NCBI RefSeq assembly: GCF_016907925.1
Contig: NZ_JAFBCZ010000025.1
Span: 1 to 64,000 of the forward strand
Reading direction: 5' to 3'
From: Herpetosiphon giganteus
Lineage (GTDB): Bacteria; Chloroflexota; Chloroflexia; Chloroflexales; Herpetosiphonaceae
Length of the DNA: 64,000 nt
Position 1 is the first letter of the stretch, and every line of letters begins with the position of its first letter. Of this stretch, positions 40,785 to 50,846 are shown piece after piece. A model generated the notes under the pieces. It was not told where the DNA came from. It made no database searches and worked only from the letters and a program-made list of their open reading frames with translations. Position numbers and translations under genes: made by a program.

Positions 40785-41987
40785 TTATTGAATGGCTACC
40801 ACGACTAAAGTGATGTCGTCGTGAGGCTGAATGTTGTGGCTGTAGCTGCGAATTGCCGCCAGAATTGCTTGCACAAACTCCTGCGGGTGGTTACTGGGCA
40901 GGGTTTTGACCAAATTGAGCAGATTTTCAAAGCCCCACATTTCGCCTTTGGCATTTTGGGCCTCGACCACGCCGTCGGTGTAGAACACCAACAGATCGCC
41001 AGTTTGCAGACTAATCGTTTCTTGAACATGCGGCATTTGCGGCCCCATGCCAAGCGGCAAACTACCCTGAATTTCCAAAAACTCGACCGTTTGCTGGCGA
41101 CGACGCAAGGGAGCTAATTGGCCTGCATTGGCTAAAAGCATGCTGCTGGTTTGCGGGTTGAACAAGGCTACTTGCAGGGCCACAAAGTTGTTAGTTTGGC
41201 GCTTGGTACGCAGCCAACGATCAAGCTCGCTGAGCACGGCGGCTGGCTCAGCGTGATCATAAATCTCCGATTGCAACACGCCCAGCGTAATCCCCATCAA
41301 CATTGCAGCACTGACGCTCTTGCCCGTCACATCGCCAACGCTGATGCACAAACGCCCGTCGGCGGTTAAATCGTAGCTCAGCAAATCGCCGCCAACTTCG
41401 TGCGCGGGAAAACAACCGCCAGCAATTGCTAAACCATTGATTTCGGGCGCTTGATCGGGCAATAAGCCTTCTTGAATCATCCGTGCGAGGCGTAATTCTT
41501 CCGAGAGGGCGGCATTTTTGCGTAGCGCTTGGCGACCTTTTTCTAAATCGTTCAAGATCCGTTCGGCGGTATAAAATATGGCGGTGGTGCTGGCAGAGAG
41601 CAACGAACCCAAAATAATCCAAAAAATAATGAAGTTGAGCCGCTCGGGTGCTGGAATGAAAAACAGGCCAAAAATCACTGCATAGATGATGCTTGCAATC
41701 AGTCCGCCAATAAAAACGGCCAGTGACCAAGCCCGAATTGGCGACCAGCTGCGACGTTGAGCAATTGGTATAGTCCAGCGCAAGAGGAAAAAGACCAGCG
41801 ACGGCGCGGCAATGCTAATCGAATAGCTTGAGCCAAAAGTTATTAGCACATTTTCGAGCTTTACGCCAGAGGTAGCAACTGGAATCAGAATAATAAAGCC
41901 CAAAATGGTTGAGAGCAGCATCGACCAGCGCAGCAGGCGGCGAAAGGGCATTGGTGTGTAGGTATAGCTGGTTCTGGCGGCTTGCAT
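40785..41987 (-). CDS. Membrane-anchored PP2C (SpoIIE-type) phosphatase
   Basis: The ATG at 41987 (GAGGA upstream) gives 400 aa. Four hydrophobic helices (about 15-150) are followed by a linker helix and a SpoIIE/RsbU domain with GGCFPAHEVGGDLLSYDLTADGRL, SVGDVTGKSVSAAMLMG and VFYTDGVVEAQN, giving the acidic metal sites. It would dephosphorylate anti-anti-sigma proteins; candidates are the STAS proteins at 49.6-50.7 kb. It is next to the AraC gene. Confidence 0.9.
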   Translation of the reverse strand: MQAARTSYTYTPMPFRRLLRWSMLLSTILGFIILIPVATSGVKLENVLITFGSSYSISIAAPSLVFFLLRWTIPIAQRRSWSPIRAWSLAVFIGGLIASIIYAVIFGLFFIPAPERLNFIIFWIILGSLLSASTTAIFYTAERILNDLEKGRQALRKNAALSEELRLARMIQEGLLPDQAPEINGLAIAGGCFPAHEVGGDLLSYDLTADGRLCISVGDVTGKSVSAAMLMGITLGVLQSEIYDHAEPAAVLSELDRWLRTKRQTNNFVALQVALFNPQTSSMLLANAGQLAPLRRRQQTVEFLEIQGSLPLGMGPQMPHVQETISLQTGDLLVFYTDGVVEAQNAKGEMWGFENLLNLVKTLPSNHPQEFVQAILAAIRSYSHNIQPHDDITLVVVAIQ

Positions 41988-42214
41988 GAGTTCCTCGGGC
42001 CAATGAAGCTTCAATGGAGCAAAATTGTTGGTTGCATTATACGGCACAATCCTATGCTATTATAGGCTATCTAGCTATGAGATCGTTCTCAAGTACCGAC
42101 TAGAGCAGCAAAAATTATATAGCACTGTAGCAGCAGCTTTAGTCTGGATACCCTTCTTGCATTTACGCCTGTGTATTGAGACCGATTCCAATGAAGTGAA
42201 TCATGGAGGCAGCA

Positions 42215-44998
42215 ATGAGCGCTGACCACAGCCGTACCGTGATTGGTATTCGTTCGACGAGGAGCTTTTGGGCGCGAGGATTGTTCGTGCTTTGGCTGAT
42301 TATTGCTTTAGGATGTCAACAAGCAATCGTGCCTGCAACCTCACAAATCCATGCCCAACCCCCGCAAACTGTTGGAAATTTACTCCAAAATGGTGATTTT
42401 AGTGCTGGGCTTGCCCCATGGTGGGCCACGAATACCGTTACTGCTGATGCTGCGAGTGGCGCATTAGTTGCGACGATCACCAACGCTGGCAGTAACCCAT
42501 GGGATGCAATTGTTGGCCAAAATGGGCTTAATTTGCAAGCTGGCCAAACCTACACCGTCACCTTTCGCATTCGGGCCGCAAGCACTGGCACGGCGGTGCT
42601 CAAACTGCAAAAAGAAGCTTCCCCCTACACCAATTATTTTAGCCAAGATGTTGCCCTAACCACCAGCGATCAAACCCATCAATTTGTGTTTACATCGGGT
42701 TTTGATGATGCTGGGGCTGCTTTTCAATTTCAGATGGGCGGCCAAGGCAATAATGTGCTGACGATTGACGATGTGCAGGTACTTGGCGAAACTGGGCCTG
42801 CCGAGCCATCGAGCAATTTGGTGCAAAATGGCAATTTTGTTGGTGGGATTGAGCCATGGTGGACAAGCGGCGATCTCAGCATTGATACCGCTGATGGTGC
42901 GTGTTTGACGATTAATACTGCTGGTAGCAATCCTTGGGATGTGCAGCTTGGTCAACATACTATTGCGTTACAAGCTGGCGCGAGCTATCAACTAAAATTC
43001 GCCGCTAAATCGACAACGCCCGTAACCTTGCCAGTGCGTTTGCAACAAAATGGCGAGCCATATACTGGCTATTTTGCGGCTGATCCCGGGCTGAATGCAG
43101 CTTGGACTGAATTTGTATTCACCTTTACGTCGGCCTATAGCGATGCAGCTTCGTTGTTGTTCCAAATTGGTGGCTTAGGCACGCCGACGATCTGCTTCAA
43201 TCATGTGAGTTTAGAAATGTTAGAAACTGGAATTCGGGTTAATCAAGCCAGCTATTTGCCCACAATGAGCAAAGTTGCCAGCTTGGCGCACCCTGCAACC
43301 GAGCCATTGAGCTGGGAATTGCATAATGCTGCTGATACAGTGGTGTTGAGCGGTCAAACTACGGTTTATGGCGAAGAAGCAGCTTCTGCTGAACATGTAC
43401 ACTTGATCGATTTTTCAAGTTTTCAAATTGTTGGCGAAGGCTATTATTTGCAGGTTGGCAGCGAACAGAGCTATCCTTTTGCAATTGAGGATGGCTTATA
43501 CTTGCGGCTGAAATACGATGCCTTGGCCTATTTCTACCATAACCGCAGCGGGATTGCGATTACCATGCCCTATGCTGGTGATGAACAATGGACGCGGCCT
43601 GCTGGCCACATTGGCGTTGCGCCAAATCAAGGCGATCTTGCGGTGACATGTTTTGCTGGCACTGACAACCAAGGCCAGACATGGCCCGGCTGTGATTATG
43701 AACTTGATGTTTCCAAAGGTTGGTACGATGCTGGCGACCATGGCAAATATGTGGTTAACAGTGGCATTTCGGTGTGGACGTTGCTGAATCAATATGAACG
43801 GGCGCAACAACGCGGTGCTGAAAGCCTTGCCCAATTTGCCGATGGCAGCATGAATATTCCCGAAAATAACAATGGTGTGCCCGATTTATTGGATGAAGTG
43901 CGCTGGAATATGGAATTTATGCTGGGAATGCAAATTCCTACGACTGCGCCAGTTTCCAAAACTGGGATGGTGCATCATAAAGTCCATGATGCCCAATGGA
44001 CGGGCTTGCCAATGGCTCCCCATGACGATCCACAAATGCGCTATTTGTATCCACCAAGTACCGCTGCAACCTTAAATTTGGCAGCGACGGCGGCTCAATG
44101 TTCACGCATTTGGCGTGGGATTGATGAGGCGTTTGCTGACCGTTGTTTGGTTGCTGCCGAACGCGCTTGGCAAGCAGCAGTAGCCTATCCCAACGAATTT
44201 GCCAGCGATCACTTCGCTGGTGGTGGTGGCTATGGCGATCGAACGTTGAACGATGAATGGTATTGGGCCGCCGCCGAATTGTATGTAACAACTGGTTCGG
44301 CAACCTATCGCGAAGCGATTGAAGAATCGCCATATTATTTGAAGCTCGATATTGGTGGCGGTAGCGCTATGAACTGGGGCAGCGTCGCCAGCCTTGGCAC
44401 CTTGTCGTTGGCCTTGGTTCCAAATCATTTGAGTAGTGCTGATCGCCAAACTGCTCGCGCGGCAGTGATTGCGGCAGCTGATCAATTTGTGGCAGCGCAA
44501 CAAGCAAGTGGTTATGGCATTCCCTACAATCCGGGCAGCCAATATCCATGGGGTTCTAACTCATCGATTTTGAACAATATGATTGTGATTGGTTTGGCTG
44601 GTGATTTTACTGGCGAAACCAGCTATGCCGATGCAATTAGCCAAGGCATGGATTATTTGCTGGGCCGCAACCCGCTCAACCGCTCGTATATTTCGGGCTA
44701 TGGCTCGGTTTCCTTGACCAACCCGCACCATCGTTTTTGGGCTAAGCAAATCAATCCAGAGTATCCTGGTACGCCGCCTGGTGTGGTAGCTGGTGGCCCA
44801 AATTCAGGCATTGAAGACCCGTATGCCCAAGCAGAATTAACTGGTTGTGCGGCCTTGAAATGCTATGTTGACCATATTGATTCGTGGTCTACCAATGAAG
44901 TGACGATTAACTGGAACTCGCCGCTGGCGTGGGTTGCAGCCTATCTTGATGATTATGCAACTGGCTCGGTGCAATATTTGCCCTTGATTACGAAATAA
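42215..44998 (+). CDS. GH9 cellulase with two CBM4/9-like modules
   Basis: The ATG at 42215 (GGAGG five bases upstream) gives about 927 aa. Export signal with IIALGCQQA suggests a lipoprotein. Two related carbohydrate modules (NLLQNGDFSAGLAPWW and NLVQNGNFVGGIEPWW), an Ig-like cellulase N-domain (GIRVNQASYLPTM) and a GH9 catalytic domain follow. The catalytic domain has GWYDAGDHGKYVV (the catalytic aspartates) and near the end WSTNEVTINWNSP with the acid Glu. It cuts beta-1,4-glucans. Confidence 0.95.
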   Translation: MSADHSRTVIGIRSTRSFWARGLFVLWLIIALGCQQAIVPATSQIHAQPPQTVGNLLQNGDFSAGLAPWWATNTVTADAASGALVATITNAGSNPWDAIVGQNGLNLQAGQTYTVTFRIRAASTGTAVLKLQKEASPYTNYFSQDVALTTSDQTHQFVFTSGFDDAGAAFQFQMGGQGNNVLTIDDVQVLGETGPAEPSSNLVQNGNFVGGIEPWWTSGDLSIDTADGACLTINTAGSNPWDVQLGQHTIALQAGASYQLKFAAKSTTPVTLPVRLQQNGEPYTGYFAADPGLNAAWTEFVFTFTSAYSDAASLLFQIGGLGTPTICFNHVSLEMLETGIRVNQASYLPTMSKVASLAHPATEPLSWELHNAADTVVLSGQTTVYGEEAASAEHVHLIDFSSFQIVGEGYYLQVGSEQSYPFAIEDGLYLRLKYDALAYFYHNRSGIAITMPYAGDEQWTRPAGHIGVAPNQGDLAVTCFAGTDNQGQTWPGCDYELDVSKGWYDAGDHGKYVVNSGISVWTLLNQYERAQQRGAESLAQFADGSMNIPENNNGVPDLLDEVRWNMEFMLGMQIPTTAPVSKTGMVHHKVHDAQWTGLPMAPHDDPQMRYLYPPSTAATLNLAATAAQCSRIWRGIDEAFADRCLVAAERAWQAAVAYPNEFASDHFAGGGGYGDRTLNDEWYWAAAELYVTTGSATYREAIEESPYYLKLDIGGGSAMNWGSVASLGTLSLALVPNHLSSADRQTARAAVIAAADQFVAAQQASGYGIPYNPGSQYPWGSNSSILNNMIVIGLAGDFTGETSYADAISQGMDYLLGRNPLNRSYISGYGSVSLTNPHHRFWAKQINPEYPGTPPGVVAGGPNSGIEDPYAQAELTGCAALKCYVDHIDSWSTNEVTINWNSPLAWVAAYLDDYATGSVQYLPLITK

Positions 44999-45015
44999 GG
45001 GTATCCCCTCGCCCC

Positions 45016-45050
45016 AGCCCCTCTCCCGCACGCGGGAGAGGGGCTTTTTA
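45016..45050 (+). terminator. Terminator in a copy of a GC-rich dispersed repeat
   Basis: AGCCCCTCTCCCGC (45016-45029) and GCGGGAGAGGGGCT (45032-45045), followed by TTTTTA. The CCCCTC/GAGGGG text recurs near 51.4 and 55.6 kb, so a dispersed repeat seems to serve here as terminator. Confidence 0.8.
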
Positions 45051-45087
45051 TTTGGATATTGCGGCATTAGTTATGGGTGAGGAACAG

Positions 45088-45723
45088 TTAATCGCGCTGG
45101 GCGACGATGAAGATTTGGGTTTCAGGGGTCGCGCCGTGATGTGGCACATAGTGTTGCAGGCGGGTTTCTAAAATTTGAAAGCCAGCTTTGGTGATAACTG
45201 CTTCGAGTTGGGCTTGGGGATAGGCCGTAACAAAGACTGGCTGATCGCCGATGACGATTTGAATATAATCGAAATCGCCTTCGACCATTGAGAGCACAAG
45301 CAAACCAGCGGGCTTCAACCAATGGTGAAATTGCTGCAAGGCATGCTCAATATCGTGGCGACGCAGCATCAGCAGGGCAAAAAACGAGACCACCGCATCA
45401 AATGAGTTGGGATCGAAATTAACCTGATTCACGCTATCGAGCACATATTGGCCGTTGGGTACATTTTGGCGCGCCAAATTGAGCATGGCGGCGGAAATTT
45501 CGAGGCAGGTCACTTCATGGCCTGCTTTGGCCAAGGTTTGGGCTGTTGGAATGCCCGTGCCGCAGCCAGAATCAAGCACCTTTGAGTTTGGCTCCAATAA
45601 ATCGGCCAGCCATTGGCTGAGATCTTGTTGATCTTGGTTATTGCCAAACATCAGCTCATAATCGGCCCCAATGGCGTTAAACACGGCAGCTTGTTGTTGA
45701 ATATCATCAGACCACGGTTGCAT
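45088..45723 (-). CDS. Class I SAM-dependent methyltransferase
   Basis: The 211-aa protein has SAM-binding motif I VLDSGCGTGIPTAQ (about residue 46-59). The acidic end of strand 2 is VTCLEIS, and FDAVVSFFALLML follows as motif post-III. It is UbiE/Coq5-like small-molecule type; the substrate is unknown. It ends the partner-switching operon, 11 bases after the SDR gene stop. Confidence 0.9.
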   Translation of the reverse strand: MQPWSDDIQQQAAVFNAIGADYELMFGNNQDQQDLSQWLADLLEPNSKVLDSGCGTGIPTAQTLAKAGHEVTCLEISAAMLNLARQNVPNGQYVLDSVNQVNFDPNSFDAVVSFFALLMLRRHDIEHALQQFHHWLKPAGLLVLSMVEGDFDYIQIVIGDQPVFVTAYPQAQLEAVITKAGFQILETRLQHYVPHHGATPETQIFIVAQRD

Positions 45724-45733
45724 AATTCTCTCC

Positions 45734-46573
45734 TTAAACCAAGCCGGTTGGCGGCGTGTTATCTTCGTGAGGCTTTGGTTGCGGTTGTGAACGCTTCAGA
45801 GGCCGGGCAAAAAAGCGATTTAAGAGCGGCGAGCCAAAATTGCCAACTCGCACCACCCATGAGCTTTGAGCATCGGCTGTGATGATAAAACGGCGTTTGA
45901 GAATCCCACGGACAATCGCTTGCGCAAGGCGATCAGGATTGGGTTGCGGCTGATTGTTGCCATTTCCATCGCCATTGTTGCTTTGTGTAACTGGCATTGG
46001 TACATCACTAGGATAGACCACGCTGCTGGTGATGTTGTAGGCTTTAAGTTCTTGGCGCAGCACTTCCATTAGCCCACGGATGGCAAATTTAGTTGGTGTG
46101 TAGGCGCTATACCCAAGCGAGCCAACAAAACCCGCGACCGATGAGACGGCGACGAGCGTTCCAACGCGACGGCTTTGCATATGCGGCACGACGGCGCGAA
46201 TTGCATGCAAGGTGCCAAAATAATTCAGCTCCATTAAATCGTGAAAAATCTGCTCATCAAGATGCTGAAAAGCTCCCGCTTGGATACTGCCAGCGGCGGC
46301 GATCAGCACATCGCATGGCCCAGCGCGTTGAATCAGATCGGCGATGGCTTGACTGACATCGTTGCGCACTCGCACATCGGCGGTGGCGATTTCGATGCGC
46401 TGTCCAGCCCGATTGACTAAAGGCTGAAGGCGTTCGGCGGCCTCGACCAAGCGAATGCGATTGCGCGCGATCAACGAAACCGACGCTCCGCGCGCCAACA
46501 TTCGTTGGGCGGTGGCAAAGCCAAGGCCGCTGGAGCCACCAGTGATGATCACATGTTTATTTAGGAGACGCAC
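45734..46573 (-). CDS. Short-chain dehydrogenase (ketosphinganine reductase-like)
   Basis: A GTG at 46573, eight bases from AGGA, is the favoured start; a TTG overlapping the upstream stop is possible. The 279-aa Rossmann protein has TGGSSGLG at the cofactor loop, SSVAGFVG and the catalytic YTPTK within GYSAYTPTKFA. A later PSDVPMPVTQ segment resembles 3-ketodihydrosphingosine reductases (YPxDxxTP). That substrate is only suggested. It lies in one operon with the methyltransferase. Confidence 0.88.
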   Translation of the reverse strand: MRLLNKHVIITGGSSGLGFATAQRMLARGASVSLIARNRIRLVEAAERLQPLVNRAGQRIEIATADVRVRNDVSQAIADLIQRAGPCDVLIAAAGSIQAGAFQHLDEQIFHDLMELNYFGTLHAIRAVVPHMQSRRVGTLVAVSSVAGFVGSLGYSAYTPTKFAIRGLMEVLRQELKAYNITSSVVYPSDVPMPVTQSNNGDGNGNNQPQPNPDRLAQAIVRGILKRRFIITADAQSSWVVRVGNFGSPLLNRFFARPLKRSQPQPKPHEDNTPPTGLV

Positions 46574-46584
46574 GATCAAATTCC

Positions 46585-49572
46585 TCAAACAGGTTGATTG
46601 GCGCTTGCAAGCCGTTTGATCACCACTAAGGTGAGGTCATCGAAGGCTGGTAAATCGCCAGTATGAGCCGCAAGGCGGCTACTGATAGCGTGTAGCATGG
46701 TTGCTGCATCAGCATGGGCGGTCTGATGAATCGTCTCCATCAGCCGTGGCACGCCCCACTCATCCATTGTACTATCAACTGCCTCGGTTACGCCATCGGT
46801 ATAACAGACTAAAACATCGCCTAATTCAATCGTTGTTTCAGCTTCGCCCAAGACTGCATCGTCAATTACGCCTAAAGCAATGCCTGGCGTGCGTAATTGT
46901 TCAATCTGACCAGTTGCCGCCCGATAGAGCAAGGGTGGATTGTGGCCAGCGCAGGTATAGCGCAAGCGCCCAGTTACTGGATTGATAATGCCATAAAACA
47001 GGGTCACAAACATATACGACTGGCTATCACGCATAATCCAGCGGTTGGCGCGCTCAATTGCTTGCGATGGCGGCGATCCATCAAGCGCCGCACCGCGCAC
47101 CAGCGAGCGCGAAAGTGCCATAAATAAGGCAGCAGGTACGCCTTTATCCGAGACATCAGCAATCACAAAGCCCATTTCACCTGCCGATGGCCCACTGCGA
47201 AACTGCCAGAAATCGTAGAAATCGCCGCCAACTTGGCGCGCCAAATTCCAATGTGCGCCGCTATCCCAGCCCTCAAGTTGGGGTAGGCGGGCTGGCAACA
47301 AACTCATTTGAATTTCGCGAGCGACGCTAATTTCTTGTTCGATATGTTGGCGGGCGGCTTCGATTTGGGCAAATAAGGCGCTTTCGATCGCCGCAGCAGC
47401 TTGGCCAGCAATCCCTGCGGCAATCGTTACTTGGCGCGGTAACCAGGTTTCATCGGTGCCACATTGCTCAAGCAGCAGCACGCCAAGGGTTGCGCCGCGC
47501 GAGTTGAGCGGTTGGGCCAACACTGCGCCATAACTGGTATAGGGAACTAAGCCTGCGCTCGAAAGTTGTTCAAGATCAACCAACTCGGCTGCAAATGATT
47601 CGCCTTCGGAGCGCATCCGTACGAGCCATGGCACTTGTTCATCGGTCGCGCTGGCACCAATCGATTGGCGTTGTTCGTTGGTCAAGCCCCAGCCTTCGGC
47701 CAAAATCCAGCGGTTGCTTTCACGTTGCCAAAGCAGACATAACGCACGTTCGCAGCCAACCAATAAGGCTGGCAGGCGCACGCTGAGATAGAGCATTTCG
47801 CTAATCTCGCTGACCCAAGCAAAATTTTCTGCCGATTGCAATAGCGCATTCAGCACCCATGCTTCTTCTTGTTGCGATTGAAAGACCGAGGCGCTATCGA
47901 TTGCGATGGCAATTTGATCGGCGAGGGTTTGCACAACGAAGAAATCATTTTCATCGAAAGCCCCGTAGCGTTCGCTTTGCACATCCAAAACGCCAAGCAA
48001 TTGCTGGCCAACCCGCATCGGCACTGCCAATTCCGAGGCAATGCCTGGTTGGTCGGGCAAAAAGCGTGGTTCTTCGCGCACATCATTAACCAACATTGGC
48101 TCGCCACTGACCGCAACATGGCCGACAATTCCCAGTCCAAGCGGCAAGCGTTTGCCTTGGCGTTGCCAAAATGGGCTATCGCTGGCAGTGCTAGCACGGA
48201 AAAAAAGCTGTTGATGCAATTGATCGAAGGTAAATAAATGCACTTGTGAATAGCCGAAGCTTACGCGAATCCGATGCACAACCGAGGGCAACAAACGATC
48301 CAAATCGAGAATCGCGGTTACTTGACGGCTTACCTCGCCAATTGTGGCCAGTTGGGCGGCGCGACGGCGCGCTGCCGAATAGGCGCGGGCTTTATCAATC
48401 GCCACTGCTGCTTGGTCGGCAATCAGTGAGAGCAAGCGCAAATCGTCGGTATCAAAAGCGCGTGGCTCGCTGCTTTGAATCGAGATCGTGCCTAAAACCT
48501 CATCGCCAGTCATCAACGGAATATAAATCCCTGAGCGCGGCGGAAATTCTGCTTGATAGGTTGGCTGAGCAGGCAGGCGATCCATTTCGGTCTCAAAATC
48601 TTCGACCAACAACGAACGACCTGTGCGTCGAATCCAACTGACGATCCCGCGATCGTTGGGAATTTCGACCCGCAGCGGTGGCTCGTGATGGCCATCTTGC
48701 ACCCGCACTTTAAGCTCAAAGAAGCGCCCTTCAAACAAGCCCAAGCGAAAATTGCTGGTATCGACAACCTTGCTGGCCTCACCAAACACCAGTTGACACA
48801 GTGAATCAACATCGAGTTCGGCGCGAATAATTGCGCGGCTGATTGCATTAATTTGGCCAAGCTCAGCGACCGTGCGGCGTTGCAAGCCCAATGATCGGCT
48901 GGCGCGTTGTACCATCCAAGCGCTGCCAATCAAGCCTGCTGCTGAGATCGCCACCAAATTAAAGGGGAATGATTGCGCCATTTGGGAACCGATGGCAGCC
49001 AACGGCAAGGGCAACATTTCAATTGAAAAAATATTGGGCGCGCTCACTTGCCAAGTGCCAAGCGTGATTTGCTTGCCATCCCAGAGCAAAGCGAAGATCA
49101 AGCGAGCGCCTTGAACCACCACAATATAGCTCAAGATGAGCAGGCAGAGTTTTGACCACAAACCTAAATCGTCAATAAACGGGAGCGCGAGGGCAAGACC
49201 TAAACTCCGTGCGCCACTTTCGAGTGTGCGGCGGGCCAAATCCTCATAGCGCGAGCGGGCCAAACGCCCAAGCCGAATACATAAGCCAGAGGCGGCGGCT
49301 AAAACCAAGGTTGTGCTGGGGGTGCTAATTAACGCAACCGCCAACAACACAACGCCTGAGAGGCTAAGCGGCTGGTTGGAGCGATCGCGGACGGCTAAGC
49401 CATCGAGCAAGAGCAAGAGTGCGCCTGCAACTGGCAAGGTCGCCGAGTTGAAGGTGGGCAGCCCATACCAAACAATATTGGCGCAGCCCAACAAAAAGAG
49501 CATGGCAGCCCAACCAAGGGCCACCATGCGTGGTTTCGAAAGCCGGATTCCACGATCAAAACTGGGTAACAT
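46585..49572 (-). CDS. Membrane GAF-GAF PP2C phosphatase (RsbU-like)
   Basis: The 995-aa protein has an N-terminal membrane part of several helices (about 10-220). Two or three GAF domains (about 250-740) with patterns such as GIYIPLMTGDEVLGTISIQS and ELAVPMRVGQQLLGVLDVQ are followed by a coiled coil and a C-terminal SpoIIE/PP2C domain with GGDFYDFWQF, VIADVSDKGVPAALFM and YTDGVTEAVD. It probably dephosphorylates the STAS proteins encoded just upstream in response to a signal sensed by GAF. It lies six bases after the kinase-STAS gene. Confidence 0.93.
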   Translation of the reverse strand: MLPSFDRGIRLSKPRMVALGWAAMLFLLGCANIVWYGLPTFNSATLPVAGALLLLLDGLAVRDRSNQPLSLSGVVLLAVALISTPSTTLVLAAASGLCIRLGRLARSRYEDLARRTLESGARSLGLALALPFIDDLGLWSKLCLLILSYIVVVQGARLIFALLWDGKQITLGTWQVSAPNIFSIEMLPLPLAAIGSQMAQSFPFNLVAISAAGLIGSAWMVQRASRSLGLQRRTVAELGQINAISRAIIRAELDVDSLCQLVFGEASKVVDTSNFRLGLFEGRFFELKVRVQDGHHEPPLRVEIPNDRGIVSWIRRTGRSLLVEDFETEMDRLPAQPTYQAEFPPRSGIYIPLMTGDEVLGTISIQSSEPRAFDTDDLRLLSLIADQAAVAIDKARAYSAARRRAAQLATIGEVSRQVTAILDLDRLLPSVVHRIRVSFGYSQVHLFTFDQLHQQLFFRASTASDSPFWQRQGKRLPLGLGIVGHVAVSGEPMLVNDVREEPRFLPDQPGIASELAVPMRVGQQLLGVLDVQSERYGAFDENDFFVVQTLADQIAIAIDSASVFQSQQEEAWVLNALLQSAENFAWVSEISEMLYLSVRLPALLVGCERALCLLWQRESNRWILAEGWGLTNEQRQSIGASATDEQVPWLVRMRSEGESFAAELVDLEQLSSAGLVPYTSYGAVLAQPLNSRGATLGVLLLEQCGTDETWLPRQVTIAAGIAGQAAAAIESALFAQIEAARQHIEQEISVAREIQMSLLPARLPQLEGWDSGAHWNLARQVGGDFYDFWQFRSGPSAGEMGFVIADVSDKGVPAALFMALSRSLVRGAALDGSPPSQAIERANRWIMRDSQSYMFVTLFYGIINPVTGRLRYTCAGHNPPLLYRAATGQIEQLRTPGIALGVIDDAVLGEAETTIELGDVLVCYTDGVTEAVDSTMDEWGVPRLMETIHQTAHADAATMLHAISSRLAAHTGDLPAFDDLTLVVIKRLASANQPV

Positions 49573-49577
49573 GCACC

Positions 49578-50330
49578 TTACTCAACCTGGGCTAACGCTG
49601 CAAGTGCTTCATCACGCGTGCGGTGAATGGTAAAAATTTGGGTGAAGCCTGTCAGTGCAAAGACTTCGGCGACGGCTGGTTGCAATGAGCATAAGCGCAG
49701 TTCGCCGTTGGAGCCTTTCAGCTCGCGGGCCAACAACAGCAAAATGCGCAGGCCGCTGCTGCTCAAAAAGGTTACGCCCGTCAGATCAAGTAAGATGCGT
49801 CGTCCGCCAGTTTCGGCGGCTTCATGGACAATCGTGGCTAAGGCTGGTGCTGCCGTGGCATCAATCCGGCCTTGAACTGGCACAACCCGTACATCGTCGG
49901 GTAGGCGTGTTCCAACGATTTTACTCATGTGTAACTCGTTTTCACCAGTTTCAGGATTGTAGTTGAATTGCACATCATCCATCATTCTGCCCATCAAATA
50001 CATACCAAGGCCACCAGCCTCGCGGGTGTCGATTGATGAGGTCAGATCGGGAGGAGGAACAGTTTCAGGATCAAAAGGAACCCCGCGATCGAACAGCCGT
50101 ACCACAAAACGGCTACCATCGCGTCCGCAGACCAAGCGAACATCACCAGGATGTTCGGCAGTGTAGGCGTGTTGGATAATATTGGTGGCTGCTTCATCAA
50201 CGGCCAATTCAATTTCCCACGCCGTATGTTCGTTAAGCCCAGCTTCGAGTGCTGCCTGATAGGCAAACTTACACAGGGCACTGAGCGAATCGAGTACCCC
50301 TGGCAGTTTAAGTTCAGCGGTTTGCGCCAT
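49578..50330 (-). CDS. Anti-sigma kinase domain fused to a STAS domain
   Basis: The 250-aa protein begins with a HATPase_c_2 (RsbW/SpoIIAB-type) kinase domain: ELAVDEAATNIIQHAY, FDRGVPFDP and GGLGMYLMGRMMDD (N-, G1- and G2-boxes). The C-terminal half is a STAS domain (RVVPVQGRIDATAAP to LDLTGVTFLSSSGLRILL) with the phosphorylatable Ser in SSSG. Kinase and its usual substrate type are thus joined in one chain; this could be self-inhibition or a bridge to the separate STAS protein. It is between the STAS and phosphatase genes. Confidence 0.92.
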   Translation of the reverse strand: MAQTAELKLPGVLDSLSALCKFAYQAALEAGLNEHTAWEIELAVDEAATNIIQHAYTAEHPGDVRLVCGRDGSRFVVRLFDRGVPFDPETVPPPDLTSSIDTREAGGLGMYLMGRMMDDVQFNYNPETGENELHMSKIVGTRLPDDVRVVPVQGRIDATAAPALATIVHEAAETGGRRILLDLTGVTFLSSSGLRILLLLARELKGSNGELRLCSLQPAVAEVFALTGFTQIFTIHRTRDEALAALAQVE

Positions 50331-50350
50331 ATCGTCTCACCGAAATTCGT

Positions 50351-50701
50351 CTAGAAGCTGCCAACAGCTTCCACCAAGTCGTCGTAAATTTGGAACAGTG
50401 GCGTGAAGCCAGTCAAGTCGAATACTTCGCGAATCCGTTGGGGCAGATTGGCGATCCGCACATCACCCCGTTCAAGCTCGCTAAATTTCCATTCGCGGGC
50501 TTTTTTACGTGCTTCAATCAAGACCCGTAAGCCTGGGCTGCTGATATACTCTAAATTTTCGAGGTCGAGGACAATCCGATGGCGGTTTTCCTCATAAATT
50601 TGGTTAATCTTATCGTTCAGCGCATCTTTGGTTTCTGCGGCCAACCGTCCAGAAACGGTGATAACATCAACACGGTTATAGGTTTTATGGCTAATATCCA
50701 T
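50351..50701 (-). CDS. STAS-domain anti-anti-sigma factor
   Basis: AGGAGG precedes the ATG at 50701. The 116-aa single STAS domain has VITVSGRLAAETKDAL and IVLDLENLEYISSPGLRVL with the phosphorylation Ser in SSPGLR. It is the first gene of the partner-switching operon and probable target of the kinase-STAS fusion and PP2C phosphatases. No sigma factor gene is nearby, so the output may be another protein. Confidence 0.93.
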   Translation of the reverse strand: MDISHKTYNRVDVITVSGRLAAETKDALNDKINQIYEENRHRIVLDLENLEYISSPGLRVLIEARKKAREWKFSELERGDVRIANLPQRIREVFDLTGFTPLFQIYDDLVEAVGSF

Positions 50702-50846
50702 GCATTCCTCCTGCCACCATTGTAAGCGGGTTACATTTTGGCGAATCTGCGGCATATTATAGCACAGCGATATTAATTTTCTCAGGGAACTTTTGGCCGA
50801 GTTTTAACGTTTTGGCTAGGTAACGAATAACTTTTTGGAGGATTCT

